Below are positions 22,859-30,634 of a stretch of 34,331 bases of DNA, piece after piece. This stretch comes from Planctomycetota bacterium (GTDB lineage Bacteria > Planctomycetota > SZUA-567 > JAFGGJ01), in contig JAFGGJ010000034.1 in assembly GCA_016930595.1 (NCBI GenBank), positions 1 through 34,331 of the forward strand, in the 5' to 3' direction. The notes beneath the pieces are model-generated. The model worked only from the letters and a program-made list of their open reading frames with translations. It ran no database searches and was not told the origin of the DNA. Within the stretch, counting starts at the first letter, position 1. Each line of letters starts with the position of its first letter. A program made the position numbers and the translations under genes.

Positions 22859-23950
22859 ATGTGGTATCCCATGATGCTGCGCGAAAGCCTACGGCATTAC
22901 GGCTTCGGGGCGAGGTGGATCGCCGAACGCTTCGATAAGGACGATCTGCCTGCTGACGGCGTGATAGCGGAGACCTGGGAGGCCTGCGACCACGGCGAAG
23001 ACGTGAGCGTCGTGCGGAACGGGGCCATGGCGGGTATGACCCTGCACGATCTCATAGGGGAGCACGGCGCCGGGATGCTCGGACAGGGGGTAATGAAGCG
23101 TTTCGGCGGGCGTTTCCCCGTGATAGCCAAGTTCCTGGACGCCACGTATGAACTGGGCACGCAGGTGCACCCCCACGACGATATCGCCGCGGTCTCGGAC
23201 GTGGAGAAGACCGGGAAGTCGGAAGCGTGGTACGTGATCGAGGCGAAAGAGGGGGCGACCGTGCACTGTGGGGTCCGCCCCGGCGTTTCCGCCGAGGAGT
23301 TCGAAGCCGCCCTGGCTTCCGGGGACGCCTATGATTCGCTGATATGCCATGAAGTGAAGCCCGGCGACATGATTTATGTGCCGGCCGGAGCCGTTCACGC
23401 GTCAAAGGGCGGCATACTGATATTCGAGATAATGCAGAACTGCGACATCACCTACGTGTACCCGCCGGACGGTCCGGACGGCGTTCCCGGCGCGGCTCTG
23501 CTGCACAGGCGGCGTTTCATGGACGCTGTGAAATTCGAATCGGCCCCGGGCTACAGGACGGTTCCCGTCGTGCTGGAAGAAGACGGGTGTCGCAGGACGT
23601 GGCTGATAGCGACGGAGTATTTCTGCCTCCAGCGGCTGGAAGCGGCGGTCCCCGTCAGGTGTTCGACGGGGCCGGACACGTTCGAGCTGTATTCATGCGT
23701 GTCCGGCAGCGGAACGGTGGAAGCCGGCGGCGTGGAGGCAGGCTTCCACAGCGGGAGCACGTTCATGCTGCCGGCGGTGGCGGGGGTCTTCCGGATCGTC
23801 CCGGACGGTCGCGTTGAACTGCTGAGGACCACGGTGCCGGATATCGAGAGCGGCGTCATCCAGCCGCTGCGCCGCGCCGGCGTCGGGGACGGCCGGATCG
23901 GAGCGCTGTGCGGCAATGGTGGTTTCAACAGCATCGTGCCGCTGCTATAA
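22859..23950 (+). CDS. Type I mannose-6-phosphate isomerase-like cupin
   Basis: The 363-aa product has the type I phosphomannose isomerase zinc site: Q102 and H104 (TQVHPHDD), E122 (KSEAWYVIEA) and H180 (PAGAVHA), plus FPVIAKFLDA, which matches the family's KFLDA block. PMI interconverts mannose-6-P and fructose-6-P in the cytoplasm. The C-terminal half looks like a second cupin (ELYSCVSGSGTVEAGG...GSTFMLPA). The protein belongs to the short ManA group, which also contains enzymes of other sugars, so the substrate is open. ATG 22859 has AAAGGA seven bases upstream. It is divergent from the isomerase operon and ends inside a TATAAT promoter element. Confidence 0.83.
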   Translation: MWYPMMLRESLRHYGFGARWIAERFDKDDLPADGVIAETWEACDHGEDVSVVRNGAMAGMTLHDLIGEHGAGMLGQGVMKRFGGRFPVIAKFLDATYELGTQVHPHDDIAAVSDVEKTGKSEAWYVIEAKEGATVHCGVRPGVSAEEFEAALASGDAYDSLICHEVKPGDMIYVPAGAVHASKGGILIFEIMQNCDITYVYPPDGPDGVPGAALLHRRRFMDAVKFESAPGYRTVPVVLEEDGCRRTWLIATEYFCLQRLEAAVPVRCSTGPDTFELYSCVSGSGTVEAGGVEAGFHSGSTFMLPAVAGVFRIVPDGRVELLRTTVPDIESGVIQPLRRAGVGDGRIGALCGNGGFNSIVPLL

Positions 23951-23951
23951 T
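23943..23951 (+). promoter_or_regulatory. Extended -10 promoter (TGCTATAAT) before the lipoprotein gene
   Basis: TGCTATAAT is a perfect extended -10 (TGn plus TATAAT). It overlaps the stop codon of the isomerase-like cupin gene (TAA 23948-23950). Upstream TTTCAA at 17 bases is only a weak -35, which extended -10 promoters tolerate. A start near 23958 would give a leader of about 43 bases. The 13-mer TGCTATAATTGCC recurs with one mismatch at 28546 before the GHL6 gene. Confidence 0.5.
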
Positions 23952-24000
23952 TGCCCCGGGGGCTTCATGCACCGGGCTCGCGGCGCGAAAGGCGGTGGAC

Positions 24001-24240
24001 ATGTCGAAAACGTGGATTGTTACGGGACTGCTGACGGTTATGTTCCTGGCGGCCGTGTGCTGCGGCTGCAGCTCCAAGGAGACGGAAGCGCCCCACGACA
24101 CTTCCGCGGGAGCGGAAGACGTCGTGGACTATTTCACGGGTAAGGCCCCGGTGGATTACGGCAACCGGATGAAGAAGGATATCGAAGGCATTCAGGACGA
24201 CTACAACAGGCGCGCTGAAGAAATCCTTCAGGACGAATAG
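24001..24240 (+). CDS. Small putative lipoprotein
   Basis: The 79-aa product starts MSKTWIVTGLLTVMFLAAV, a hydrophobic signal helix, followed by CCGCSSKE, so Cys23 (after Gly) is the probable lipidated residue; the lipobox (VCCGC) is not ideal because the -3 residue is Cys. The mature part of about 57 residues is acidic and hydrophilic with a predicted C-terminal helix (NRMKKDIEGIQDDYNRRAEEIL). No family is recognised. ATG 24001 follows GGCGGTGG. It lies between the cupin gene and the carbon-nitrogen hydrolase gene, and an extended -10 promoter precedes it. Confidence 0.68.
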   Translation: MSKTWIVTGLLTVMFLAAVCCGCSSKETEAPHDTSAGAEDVVDYFTGKAPVDYGNRMKKDIEGIQDDYNRRAEEILQDE

Positions 24241-24272
24241 CCTGATATCTCCTGGCAGCGAAAGGCTCCCCC

Positions 24273-25247
24273 ATGCCCCGAAAAATAAACGTGGTGACCG
24301 TCGCCATGGCGAACTACCGCGCCGGCAGCGTGCAAGGGAATGTCGATTACGCCCTGGGACTGCTGGACACCGCGTGCAGGCTCGGACCTGACATCGTCTG
24401 CCTGCCGGAGAACTTCGCCACCGTGGGCATCGGGGACCCCAAGGCGGAAATAGCACAGCCTGTCCCGGGGCCGATTACCGAGGCTTGCTCGAAAAGGGCG
24501 CGGGAGTATTCGACCTTCGTCATCTGTCCGCTGACGCGCCTCCACGGGGACAAGGCGTTCAATTCCGCGGTGATCATCGACCGCAGGGGCGAAGTGGCCG
24601 GCGTCTACGACAAGGCGCACCCGGTGACGCACACGGACGACTACACCGGGGCGGAGCACGGTCTTACGCCGGGGCCGGAAGACGTTCCGGTGTTCGACCT
24701 GGACTTCGGCCGCGTCGGGTGCCAGATCTGCTTCGACCTGGGCTTCCCCGAAACGTGGGCCCTGCTGAAACAAAAAGGCGCCGAAATCGTCTTCTGGCCC
24801 TCGGCTTACGACGGCGGCAGGCCGTTGTGGACTTACGCCTACCTGCATGAATACTTCGTTGTCTCGGCCGTCCGCACCGCGACCTCCCGGATCGTAAATC
24901 CGCAGGGGGACGTCCTTGCGGCAACCAGCCGGCGGTCACAGGTGGCCGCCAGGGTCATCGACCTGGACCATATCATCTGTCACGCTGACTGGCACGTCGA
25001 TATGCCCCGCAGGCTCATCGACAGGTACGGCACGGACGTTTCCGTGACCGTGTATGCCGAAGAAGGACATTTTATCGTCGAATCGAACAGCGACGGCCTG
25101 CCTCTGTCGGCGATAGTGGCGGAGTTCGGGCTGGAGCCGTGCCGCACGTATCACCGGCGCCACCACCCCATGTACCGGGCCCTGCGCGAGGGCGCCGCCC
25201 CGGAACCGCAGGAGACGCCCTACAAGGGGCGGCAGCAGTACGGATAG
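24273..25247 (+). CDS. Carbon-nitrogen hydrolase (nitrilase superfamily)
   Basis: The 324-aa product has the nitrilase-fold catalytic triad: E46 (CLPENF), K114 (VYDKAHPV) and C153 (CQICFDLGFPE). Members hydrolyse amides, carbamoyl groups or nitriles, or transfer acyl groups. The DLGFPETW form resembles the N-carbamoyl/beta-ureidopropionase-like branch more than cyanide-type nitrilases, but this is a guess. No signal peptide, so cytoplasmic. An extra C-terminal stretch of about 60 residues (with YHRRHHPMYR) lies past the core domain. ATG 24273 has AAAGG about eight bases upstream. It is followed nine bases later by the UlaG-like gene, implying joint expression. Confidence 0.87.
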   Translation: MPRKINVVTVAMANYRAGSVQGNVDYALGLLDTACRLGPDIVCLPENFATVGIGDPKAEIAQPVPGPITEACSKRAREYSTFVICPLTRLHGDKAFNSAVIIDRRGEVAGVYDKAHPVTHTDDYTGAEHGLTPGPEDVPVFDLDFGRVGCQICFDLGFPETWALLKQKGAEIVFWPSAYDGGRPLWTYAYLHEYFVVSAVRTATSRIVNPQGDVLAATSRRSQVAARVIDLDHIICHADWHVDMPRRLIDRYGTDVSVTVYAEEGHFIVESNSDGLPLSAIVAEFGLEPCRTYHRRHHPMYRALREGAAPEPQETPYKGRQQYG

Positions 25248-25256
25248 GAGCCGATA

Positions 25257-26075
25257 TTGTCCGGTGCTTCCCTTCGCGGAAAAGCCCTGGTTGCGGACGT
25301 GGACGCCGCCGGTGCCGGGCCGTCGTTCTGGTGGCTGGGGCAGCAGGGTTTCATCGTCAGGGCGGCCGGCACGGTCATGTACATGGACGCGTACCTGGCG
25401 GACAACGCTGCCAGGCGCGAACCTCCGCTCCTTGTGCCGGCTGACGTCACGAACGCTCATATCGTGTTCGGCACGCACGATCACTCCGACCACGTCGACC
25501 GATTCGCCTGGCCGGGAATAGCCGCTGCGTCGCCGGACGCCCTCTTCGTCGTCCCGGACCTGCTGCTCCCCGGATTGTCGGACGAACTGGCGATCCCGGC
25601 CGGGCGATTCATCGGCATGGACGACGGCAAAAGCGTCTCCGTACGCGGAGTAAACGTGACAGGCGTGGCCTCCGCACACGAATTCCTGGACCGGGACGGC
25701 CCGTCCGGGCGATACCCTTACCTGGGGTACGTCGTCGAAACCGCCGGGTTCACGGTGTACCACGCGGGCGACACCGTCAAGTATGAAGGACTCGAGACGA
25801 AACTCATGCGCTGGAAATTCGACCTCGTTTTCCTGCCGATAAACGGCCGGGATGCCGCGCGGTATTCCCGCAACTGCATCGGTAACATGACGTACCAGGA
25901 AGCCGCCGATCTCGCTGGCGCACTCCGCCCCGGCCTGACGGTGCCCGCGCACTGGGACATGTTCGCCGCCAACTCGGAAGACCCGGCCCTCTTCGCGGAT
26001 TACATGCGCGCAAAATACCCGTCGCTCAGCACGTGCGTTCCCGAATACGGCAGGCGGACGGCGGCCGGCGCGTGA
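25257..26075 (+). CDS. UlaG-like metallo-beta-lactamase-fold lactonase
   Basis: The 272-aa product has the metallo-beta-lactamase fold signature H74xH76xD78H79 (GTHDHSDHVD), later ligands H141, D172 (HAGDT) and H232 (PAHWDMF), and the FLPINGRDA segment of UlaG-type enzymes (COG2220). UlaG opens L-ascorbate-6-phosphate lactone; relatives act on other lactones or phosphodiesters. The start is TTG 25257, six bases after TAGGAG that overlaps the hydrolase stop. Paired with the amide hydrolase, it could open a sugar or cyclic amide derivative, but that is inference. Confidence 0.84.
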   Translation: MSGASLRGKALVADVDAAGAGPSFWWLGQQGFIVRAAGTVMYMDAYLADNAARREPPLLVPADVTNAHIVFGTHDHSDHVDRFAWPGIAAASPDALFVVPDLLLPGLSDELAIPAGRFIGMDDGKSVSVRGVNVTGVASAHEFLDRDGPSGRYPYLGYVVETAGFTVYHAGDTVKYEGLETKLMRWKFDLVFLPINGRDAARYSRNCIGNMTYQEAADLAGALRPGLTVPAHWDMFAANSEDPALFADYMRAKYPSLSTCVPEYGRRTAAGA

Positions 26076-26100
26076 AATCCCCTTCGCCGCCGGGCACTCC

Positions 26101-26128
26101 TTGACACGCCCGGCAGGGGATGCACAAT
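26101..26128 (+). promoter_or_regulatory. Sigma70-type promoter before the ADP-ribosylglycohydrolase gene
   Basis: A perfect TTGACA (26101-26106) is followed after 16 bases by CACAAT (26123-26128, four of six matches). A start near 26135 leaves about 25 bases before the ATG, with GAAGGAG as SD at 26148-26154. It lies in the 84-base gap 26076-26159, separating this gene from the upstream hydrolase-lactonase unit. Confidence 0.55.
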
Positions 26129-26159
26129 ACGGTGTACGTCAGAATTCGAAGGAGCGGTC

Positions 26160-27467
26160 ATGGCATACCCCAGGATTCCCGATTACGCGGACCTCGCCGA
26201 AGCCCTTAAACTTTATTCGCAGCTCAAGCACGAATACGGGGCGAAAGGCATTGCTCCCGTACTGGCGGAAGTCGAAAAGGCCATGAAGGCGTCCCTGGCC
26301 AAGCTCAAGAAACTGCCCATCGACGGAAAACTCGCCCGGCGCGAACCGAACGACCTGAAACGGATAAGAGCCCTGCGCCCGAAAGGGCCGCGAAAGCTGT
26401 GGGGGGGCTTTGAGAAAAAAATCTACGCTGACCGGCTGAAAGGCGCCATGCTGGGACGCTTCGCCGGCTGCACGCTCGGTGCTCCGGTGGAATTCTGGCC
26501 CATCGACAAGATGGAGGCGCTGGCGGAAGAAAACGGGATGCCGTTCCCTCCGGACGACTACTGGAAATACGTGCCGGAACCGAAACGGCTGCGGTACAAC
26601 CTGAGTCCCCGTGAAGCCTACACGCGCGACAAGATGAACGGCGTGCCCGTCGACGATGACATCGCCTACACGCTCCTGGGACTGCTGGTTGTCGAAGACT
26701 TCGGCCCGGGCTTCAGCATCGCCGACAACGGCAAGGCGTGGGTCAAGTACCTGCCCTACGCATGCACCGCCGAAAAAGTCGCACTTGCCAACCTGCAGGC
26801 CGGCGTCCCCGCTCTGCAGGCGGGCGGCAGGAACAACCCCTACTGCGAATGGATCGGCGCCGACATAAGGTCGGACCCGTGGGGATACATGGCGCCGGGG
26901 TACCCGGAATTCGCGGCGGACATGGCCTACCGGGACGCCTACATATCGCACAGGCGGCAGGGCATCTACGGTGAGATGTTCTTCTCGGCGGCGATCGCCG
27001 CCGCCTTCGCCGTGGACGATCCCGTCGAAGCGCTGCAAATCGGCCTTACCGAAATCCCCGCGCAGTGCGCCCTCGCCAGGGATATCCGTTGGGCCCTCAA
27101 GACCGCCCCGAAGATAAAGAACTACCGGCAGGCGCGCGACGCCATGGACGCCCGCTTCAAAGGCATGCACCCGGTACACACCAACAACAACGCCGTCCTG
27201 ACGGTCTGGGGCCTGACGACCGGCGGCAGGGACTTCTCCCGGGTCATAAGCGAAACCGTCGCCATGGGCATGGACAACGACTGCACGGCCGCGACCGCCG
27301 GCTCGATCTGCGGAGCCGTCATAGGTGCGGCGAACATCCCGGCGAAATGGACTAAGCGCTTCAACAACACCGTGCACTCGTACCTGATCGGAAAACGCAG
27401 GTTCACCGTCAGCGGACTGCTCCAGCGTTTCACCCGGCAGGCGGAACTCGTCTGGAAATCCTGTTGA
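26160..27467 (+). CDS. ADP-ribosylglycohydrolase (ARH) family protein
   Basis: The 435-aa product has an N-terminal helical extension (residues 1-85) and the ARH core: RLKGAMLGRFAGCTLGAPVEFW (92-113), the metal-binding VDDDIAY (164-170, D165-D167) and the second metal motif GMDNDCTAATAGSICGAVIGA (370-390, D372, D374). ARH proteins remove ADP-ribose from proteins or small molecules in a magnesium-dependent way; large families in Planctomycetes and Lentisphaerae have unknown substrates and often sit in sugar loci. The usual DTD second motif is DND here. ATG 26160 follows GAAGGAG; it has its own TTGACA promoter. It converges on the PilZ gene with a 51-base gap. Confidence 0.82.
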   Translation: MAYPRIPDYADLAEALKLYSQLKHEYGAKGIAPVLAEVEKAMKASLAKLKKLPIDGKLARREPNDLKRIRALRPKGPRKLWGGFEKKIYADRLKGAMLGRFAGCTLGAPVEFWPIDKMEALAEENGMPFPPDDYWKYVPEPKRLRYNLSPREAYTRDKMNGVPVDDDIAYTLLGLLVVEDFGPGFSIADNGKAWVKYLPYACTAEKVALANLQAGVPALQAGGRNNPYCEWIGADIRSDPWGYMAPGYPEFAADMAYRDAYISHRRQGIYGEMFFSAAIAAAFAVDDPVEALQIGLTEIPAQCALARDIRWALKTAPKIKNYRQARDAMDARFKGMHPVHTNNNAVLTVWGLTTGGRDFSRVISETVAMGMDNDCTAATAGSICGAVIGAANIPAKWTKRFNNTVHSYLIGKRRFTVSGLLQRFTRQAELVWKSC

Positions 27468-27518
27468 CGGCCCGGGCGTGTCCCGCAGGTCCCAGCGCCG
27501 CCGGCCGGCCGCAGCCCC

Positions 27519-28415
27519 TTAGCGCTTTTTCTCCTGGGAGAAGACAAAGGAGAGAATCGCCGAGCGGACGTTCTGTTTCATGCTCAGGCGCCGCAGTTCA
27601 TTGATGCATTCGCGGATCGTCTTGCCGGGGCCGTAGTTGTACGTGTTCTTGCCGACGGCCCGGGTAATGCCCTGGGCGGCAAGGTCCTTCAGCACGTCGT
27701 TGACGGCCTTTTCGGACTGCCCCAGGGCCGTGGCGACATCCTTGGGTGTAAAGATCTTGGTCGCCTGGGCGGACCTGGCCATGTGTTCTATCATGGCCAG
27801 ATGCAGGCGCGAGCGGACGCTCTGTTTGAGGAACATGAAGACGCGCTGGCCCACCATCCGGCGGACTTCTTCCACCCCGACGCCGCCGGGAGCGCTGACG
27901 TGCACGCTCTTGCGTCCAACTTCAGTCTTTGGCTTCTCAGTCTCTATCGTAATGACCTGGCCGCATTTCGGGCACTTCACCTGTTTGCCGTGGAGCTTGC
28001 GCTTGGCCTTGAACGGAGCGCCGCACGAATTGCACAGGACTCGGACCGCCAGTTCGCTCTGCTCGCTTATGTAGGCGTCTATGGCGTCCAGGCACCCCTG
28101 GTCCATGGAGACTATCTGGATGCCGTTCCGGTACAGCTCCTGCCCCGGTATCTGCTGGATCCAGCGCACCTGTCCCCTGACGTTCATCGAAGCGTCCGCC
28201 CCGGGCAGTTTTATGGCCATTTTCAGAATTTCGCCTTCGGGGAGCTTCTTTTCGGAAACGAACTGCAGGCCGTCCACAGACAGGTCTATCAGGGGCTGCC
28301 TGTCGACTTTCGCCCGCGAAAAGAACGAAAAAAGGTTCCTCTCGGTGAACTCGACGCTCACGTCTTCGACGTTGAACCGCGTCGCGTGCCGCTGCTCCTT
28401 GCCCCGTCTCGCCAT
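27519..28415 (-). CDS. PilZ - zinc ribbon - winged-helix protein (putative c-di-GMP-responsive regulator)
   Basis: The 298-aa protein has three parts. Residues 1-120 form a PilZ domain with both c-di-GMP-binding motifs: R9xxxR13 (RHATR) and D44xS46xxG49 (DLSVDG). Residues 126-155 form a zinc-ribbon-like unit with C128xxC131 and C148xxC151 (CNSC...CPKC). Residues about 219-262 look like a winged helix (FTPKDVATALGQSEKAVNDVLKDLAAQG then a wing). Together they suggest a cytoplasmic transcription factor or RNA-binding protein switched by c-di-GMP. The DNA-binding function is inference; the PilZ motifs are directly seen. ATG 28415 follows GGGAGG. Confidence 0.8.
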   Translation of the reverse strand: MARRGKEQRHATRFNVEDVSVEFTERNLFSFFSRAKVDRQPLIDLSVDGLQFVSEKKLPEGEILKMAIKLPGADASMNVRGQVRWIQQIPGQELYRNGIQIVSMDQGCLDAIDAYISEQSELAVRVLCNSCGAPFKAKRKLHGKQVKCPKCGQVITIETEKPKTEVGRKSVHVSAPGGVGVEEVRRMVGQRVFMFLKQSVRSRLHLAMIEHMARSAQATKIFTPKDVATALGQSEKAVNDVLKDLAAQGITRAVGKNTYNYGPGKTIRECINELRRLSMKQNVRSAILSFVFSQEKKR

Positions 28416-28447
28416 TACCGCCTCCCTCGTCGCATGCCCCCGGGCTA

Positions 28448-28476
28448 ATGATACCGCCGCCGGACCTCCGCCGCAA
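28448..28476 (-). promoter_or_regulatory. Promoter of the PilZ gene
   Basis: On the - strand TTGCGG (-35; complement of 28471-28476) is 17 bases from TATCAT (-10, five of six; complement of 28448-28453). A start near 28441 would give a leader of about 25 bases with the GGGAGG SD. The -35 matches only at TTG. It shares the 173-base divergent gap (28416-28588) with the GHL6 gene. Confidence 0.45.
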
Positions 28477-28545
28477 GTCTTCTCGCCGGGCCCCGGCGCT
28501 ATGTGCTTTTTGGAGACTGTATTTCATGGCGGGAGCGCCCGGCTC

Positions 28546-28554
28546 TGCTATATT
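28546..28554 (+). promoter_or_regulatory. Extended -10 promoter (TGCTATATT) before the GHL6 gene
   Basis: TGCTATATT gives an extended -10 with five of six matches in the hexamer. No good -35 is visible 16-18 bases upstream. A start near 28561 would leave about 28 bases to the ATG at 28589 and include its AAAGGA SD. The flank matches the lipoprotein promoter: TGCTATAATTGCC against TGCTATATTTGCC. Confidence 0.42.
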
Positions 28555-28588
28555 TGCCGTGGTGGATGACGAGGAAAGGATCCGGGCC

Positions 28589-30619
28589 ATGCGCACTCAG
28601 AAAGAACTGCTGGAACAGGAAGGCATCATCTACACGGGCTTCTGGGAACCCATTCATTTCTTCCTCCAGCGGGGGGTCGCCACTCAGAATACGGCGTCTT
28701 CCCTGGACTTCATCAAGTCCGAAGACTACATCCGCTACCTTGCCGACATCGGCGTCAACCAGTTGTGGTCCAATTTCTCCAAGGGCTACGGCCTGGCCTT
28801 CGAAAACGAAGAGCAGGAAAAGATCCGCCGCATGAATGACGTGGCCGGGAAGTACAACATGCGCACGATCGCATACTGCACGGGCGGCTCGCTTACCCCC
28901 GAAACCGTCAAGTACGACTTTCCCGGGAACCCGGAGATCGTCGAGGACATGCTCGTGCGCCGCGCCGACGGCAAGTACGCCTCCTACGGCAACGGGTCCT
29001 ACCAGATGTTCCGCGCGCGGCCCGACTACACTTCCCCAGACTACATGGAATGGCAGAAGCGCGTCGTGAAGAAGGCGCTGGACTTCGGCTGCGACGGCAT
29101 CCACTTCGACAATACGAACATCCTGCCCGAACCCGCCAGGTGCCGGTGCCCGAGGTGCCTGCGCATGTGGAGGGAATTCCTCGCGGAAAAGTATGACGTC
29201 AACGACCCGGAAAAGAAGACCGCGGGCCTCCTCCGCTGGGGCCGTACCGACTTCCGCTTCGCCAAGGAACCCTGGTACGACGAATGGAACCACCCCGTGC
29301 TGCACAGGGAAGTCCACGTGGCCAACGCACAGGACTGGCTGCTCTTCCAGCAGAAGATCTTCTGCGACGCCCTCGGCGAATGGGCCGACTACATCCATGA
29401 ACTGGGGGGCATGGTCGAATACAACTGCGGCAAGGGTTTCAACCAGAACTATCGCGGCTACGGCTCCATAGTCGATGAAATACTCCTCGAAAAAGCCGAC
29501 ATCGTCTTCAACGAAGGCACCCTGAAGCTGGGCTATAACGAAAAAGGCTCGCCTCATACCAGGATAAGGTCCCATAAGGTCGTGCAGGCTTTCGATATCC
29601 CCATGATGAACTACAACAGCTCTACACACATGATGGCGGAAGCCTTCAGCTTCAACCCCGGCATGTGCGGAATGTGGGACCGTGTGAGCCCTTCCCGGGA
29701 AACCGACACGCACGGGGCGCGCAGGAAGTTCTTCGCCTGGTACCACAAGAACAAGCTCTACCAGACGAAACAGGTTTCCATCGCCGACGTGGGCGTCTTC
29801 CTGCACCATGAATCCATGACCTTCTCGATGCTCAAGACCTACATGCACCTGTGCTCCCTGACGCAGCTCCTCCAGGAGGAAAAAATCGCCTTCAGGTTCC
29901 TCTACGAAAAGGACCTCGACGGCCTTGACGGGCTCAGGCTCGTACTCGTGCCGGACGCCTATTGCCTCAAGGAACGCCAGGCGCGCAAGCTGGCCGATTT
30001 CGTTCTGGCCGGCGGCAGCATGCTCACTTCCGGCCGCACCGGCGAAAGGGACGACTTCTTCCGCGTCCGCACCGCCGTCAAGGAAGTGAAGTCCTTTGAA
30101 GACTTCGACCGGGCCGGCGAACGCGAGAACGTCTTCACGTTCCTTACCGGCCGCGACCACCAGTCGGACTTCATCATGCGGGCCGGCGACGGCATGGTCG
30201 CTCATATCTCCGAACTGGAACATGAGGCGGAACCCGATCCGGGGGACGTCGCCGAATGGTGCATCAGGCCAGCACTGATAAACCGCCCCCGCAACAGCAC
30301 CCGGGTGATGGACTTCCTGAACCGCCTCTACCCGGAACGGTTGCTTGCCGTGGATACCGCGCAGGACGTCGCCGTCGACATCTGCCGCAGGAAGGATACG
30401 GGCGAAGGTCTCGTGCACGTGTTCAACGTGTCCTGGTGCAAGGGCGAAAAGGCCCGCGCCGCCGTCAGTTTCAAGTGGCCGGAACCCGTCAGGAGCCTTA
30501 CCTGGATAGCGTGGAACCGCGACGACGCCCCCGTTCGATTCAAGGCCTTCGACGGCGGCGCTTCTTTCAAACTGGACGGCATCGAGGAATCCGCGGTGAT
30601 CGTCGTCAACAAGCGCTAG
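28589..30619 (+). CDS. GHL6-type putative glycoside hydrolase (TIM barrel plus GATase-like domain)
   Basis: The 676-aa product has a TIM-barrel part (residues 1-400) resembling hypothetical glycosyl hydrolase 6 / GH42-like proteins: SNFSKGYGLAFENEEQEKIRRM, the core DGIHFDNTN (D174, candidate catalytic residue) and IVFNEGTL (E309). CRCPRC (C185, C187, C190) could bind a metal. The middle (about 420-530) resembles the beta-galactosidase trimerisation/GATase-like domain (LVLVPDAYCLKERQARKLADFVLAGG), and the last part is beta-rich. No signal peptide, so it would work on imported oligosaccharides. ATG 28589 follows AAAGGA by eight bases; upstream in-frame ATGs lack an SD. Fifteen bases downstream the aldo/keto reductase starts. 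Confidence 0.75.
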   Translation: MRTQKELLEQEGIIYTGFWEPIHFFLQRGVATQNTASSLDFIKSEDYIRYLADIGVNQLWSNFSKGYGLAFENEEQEKIRRMNDVAGKYNMRTIAYCTGGSLTPETVKYDFPGNPEIVEDMLVRRADGKYASYGNGSYQMFRARPDYTSPDYMEWQKRVVKKALDFGCDGIHFDNTNILPEPARCRCPRCLRMWREFLAEKYDVNDPEKKTAGLLRWGRTDFRFAKEPWYDEWNHPVLHREVHVANAQDWLLFQQKIFCDALGEWADYIHELGGMVEYNCGKGFNQNYRGYGSIVDEILLEKADIVFNEGTLKLGYNEKGSPHTRIRSHKVVQAFDIPMMNYNSSTHMMAEAFSFNPGMCGMWDRVSPSRETDTHGARRKFFAWYHKNKLYQTKQVSIADVGVFLHHESMTFSMLKTYMHLCSLTQLLQEEKIAFRFLYEKDLDGLDGLRLVLVPDAYCLKERQARKLADFVLAGGSMLTSGRTGERDDFFRVRTAVKEVKSFEDFDRAGERENVFTFLTGRDHQSDFIMRAGDGMVAHISELEHEAEPDPGDVAEWCIRPALINRPRNSTRVMDFLNRLYPERLLAVDTAQDVAVDICRRKDTGEGLVHVFNVSWCKGEKARAAVSFKWPEPVRSLTWIAWNRDDAPVRFKAFDGGASFKLDGIEESAVIVVNKR

Positions 30620-30634
30620 GAGGAGACGCACGCG

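Noticed and set aside
22624..22872. Longer isomerase-like protein starting at 22872
   Set aside because: Its first 83 residues are Pro/Arg-rich without similarity, whereas ATG 22623 has a strong GAGGAGGAG SD.
27468..27518. GCCGGCCGGC palindrome between the ARH and PilZ genes as a bidirectional terminator
   Set aside because: High GC symmetric sequence, but no U-tract on either strand; could be chance.
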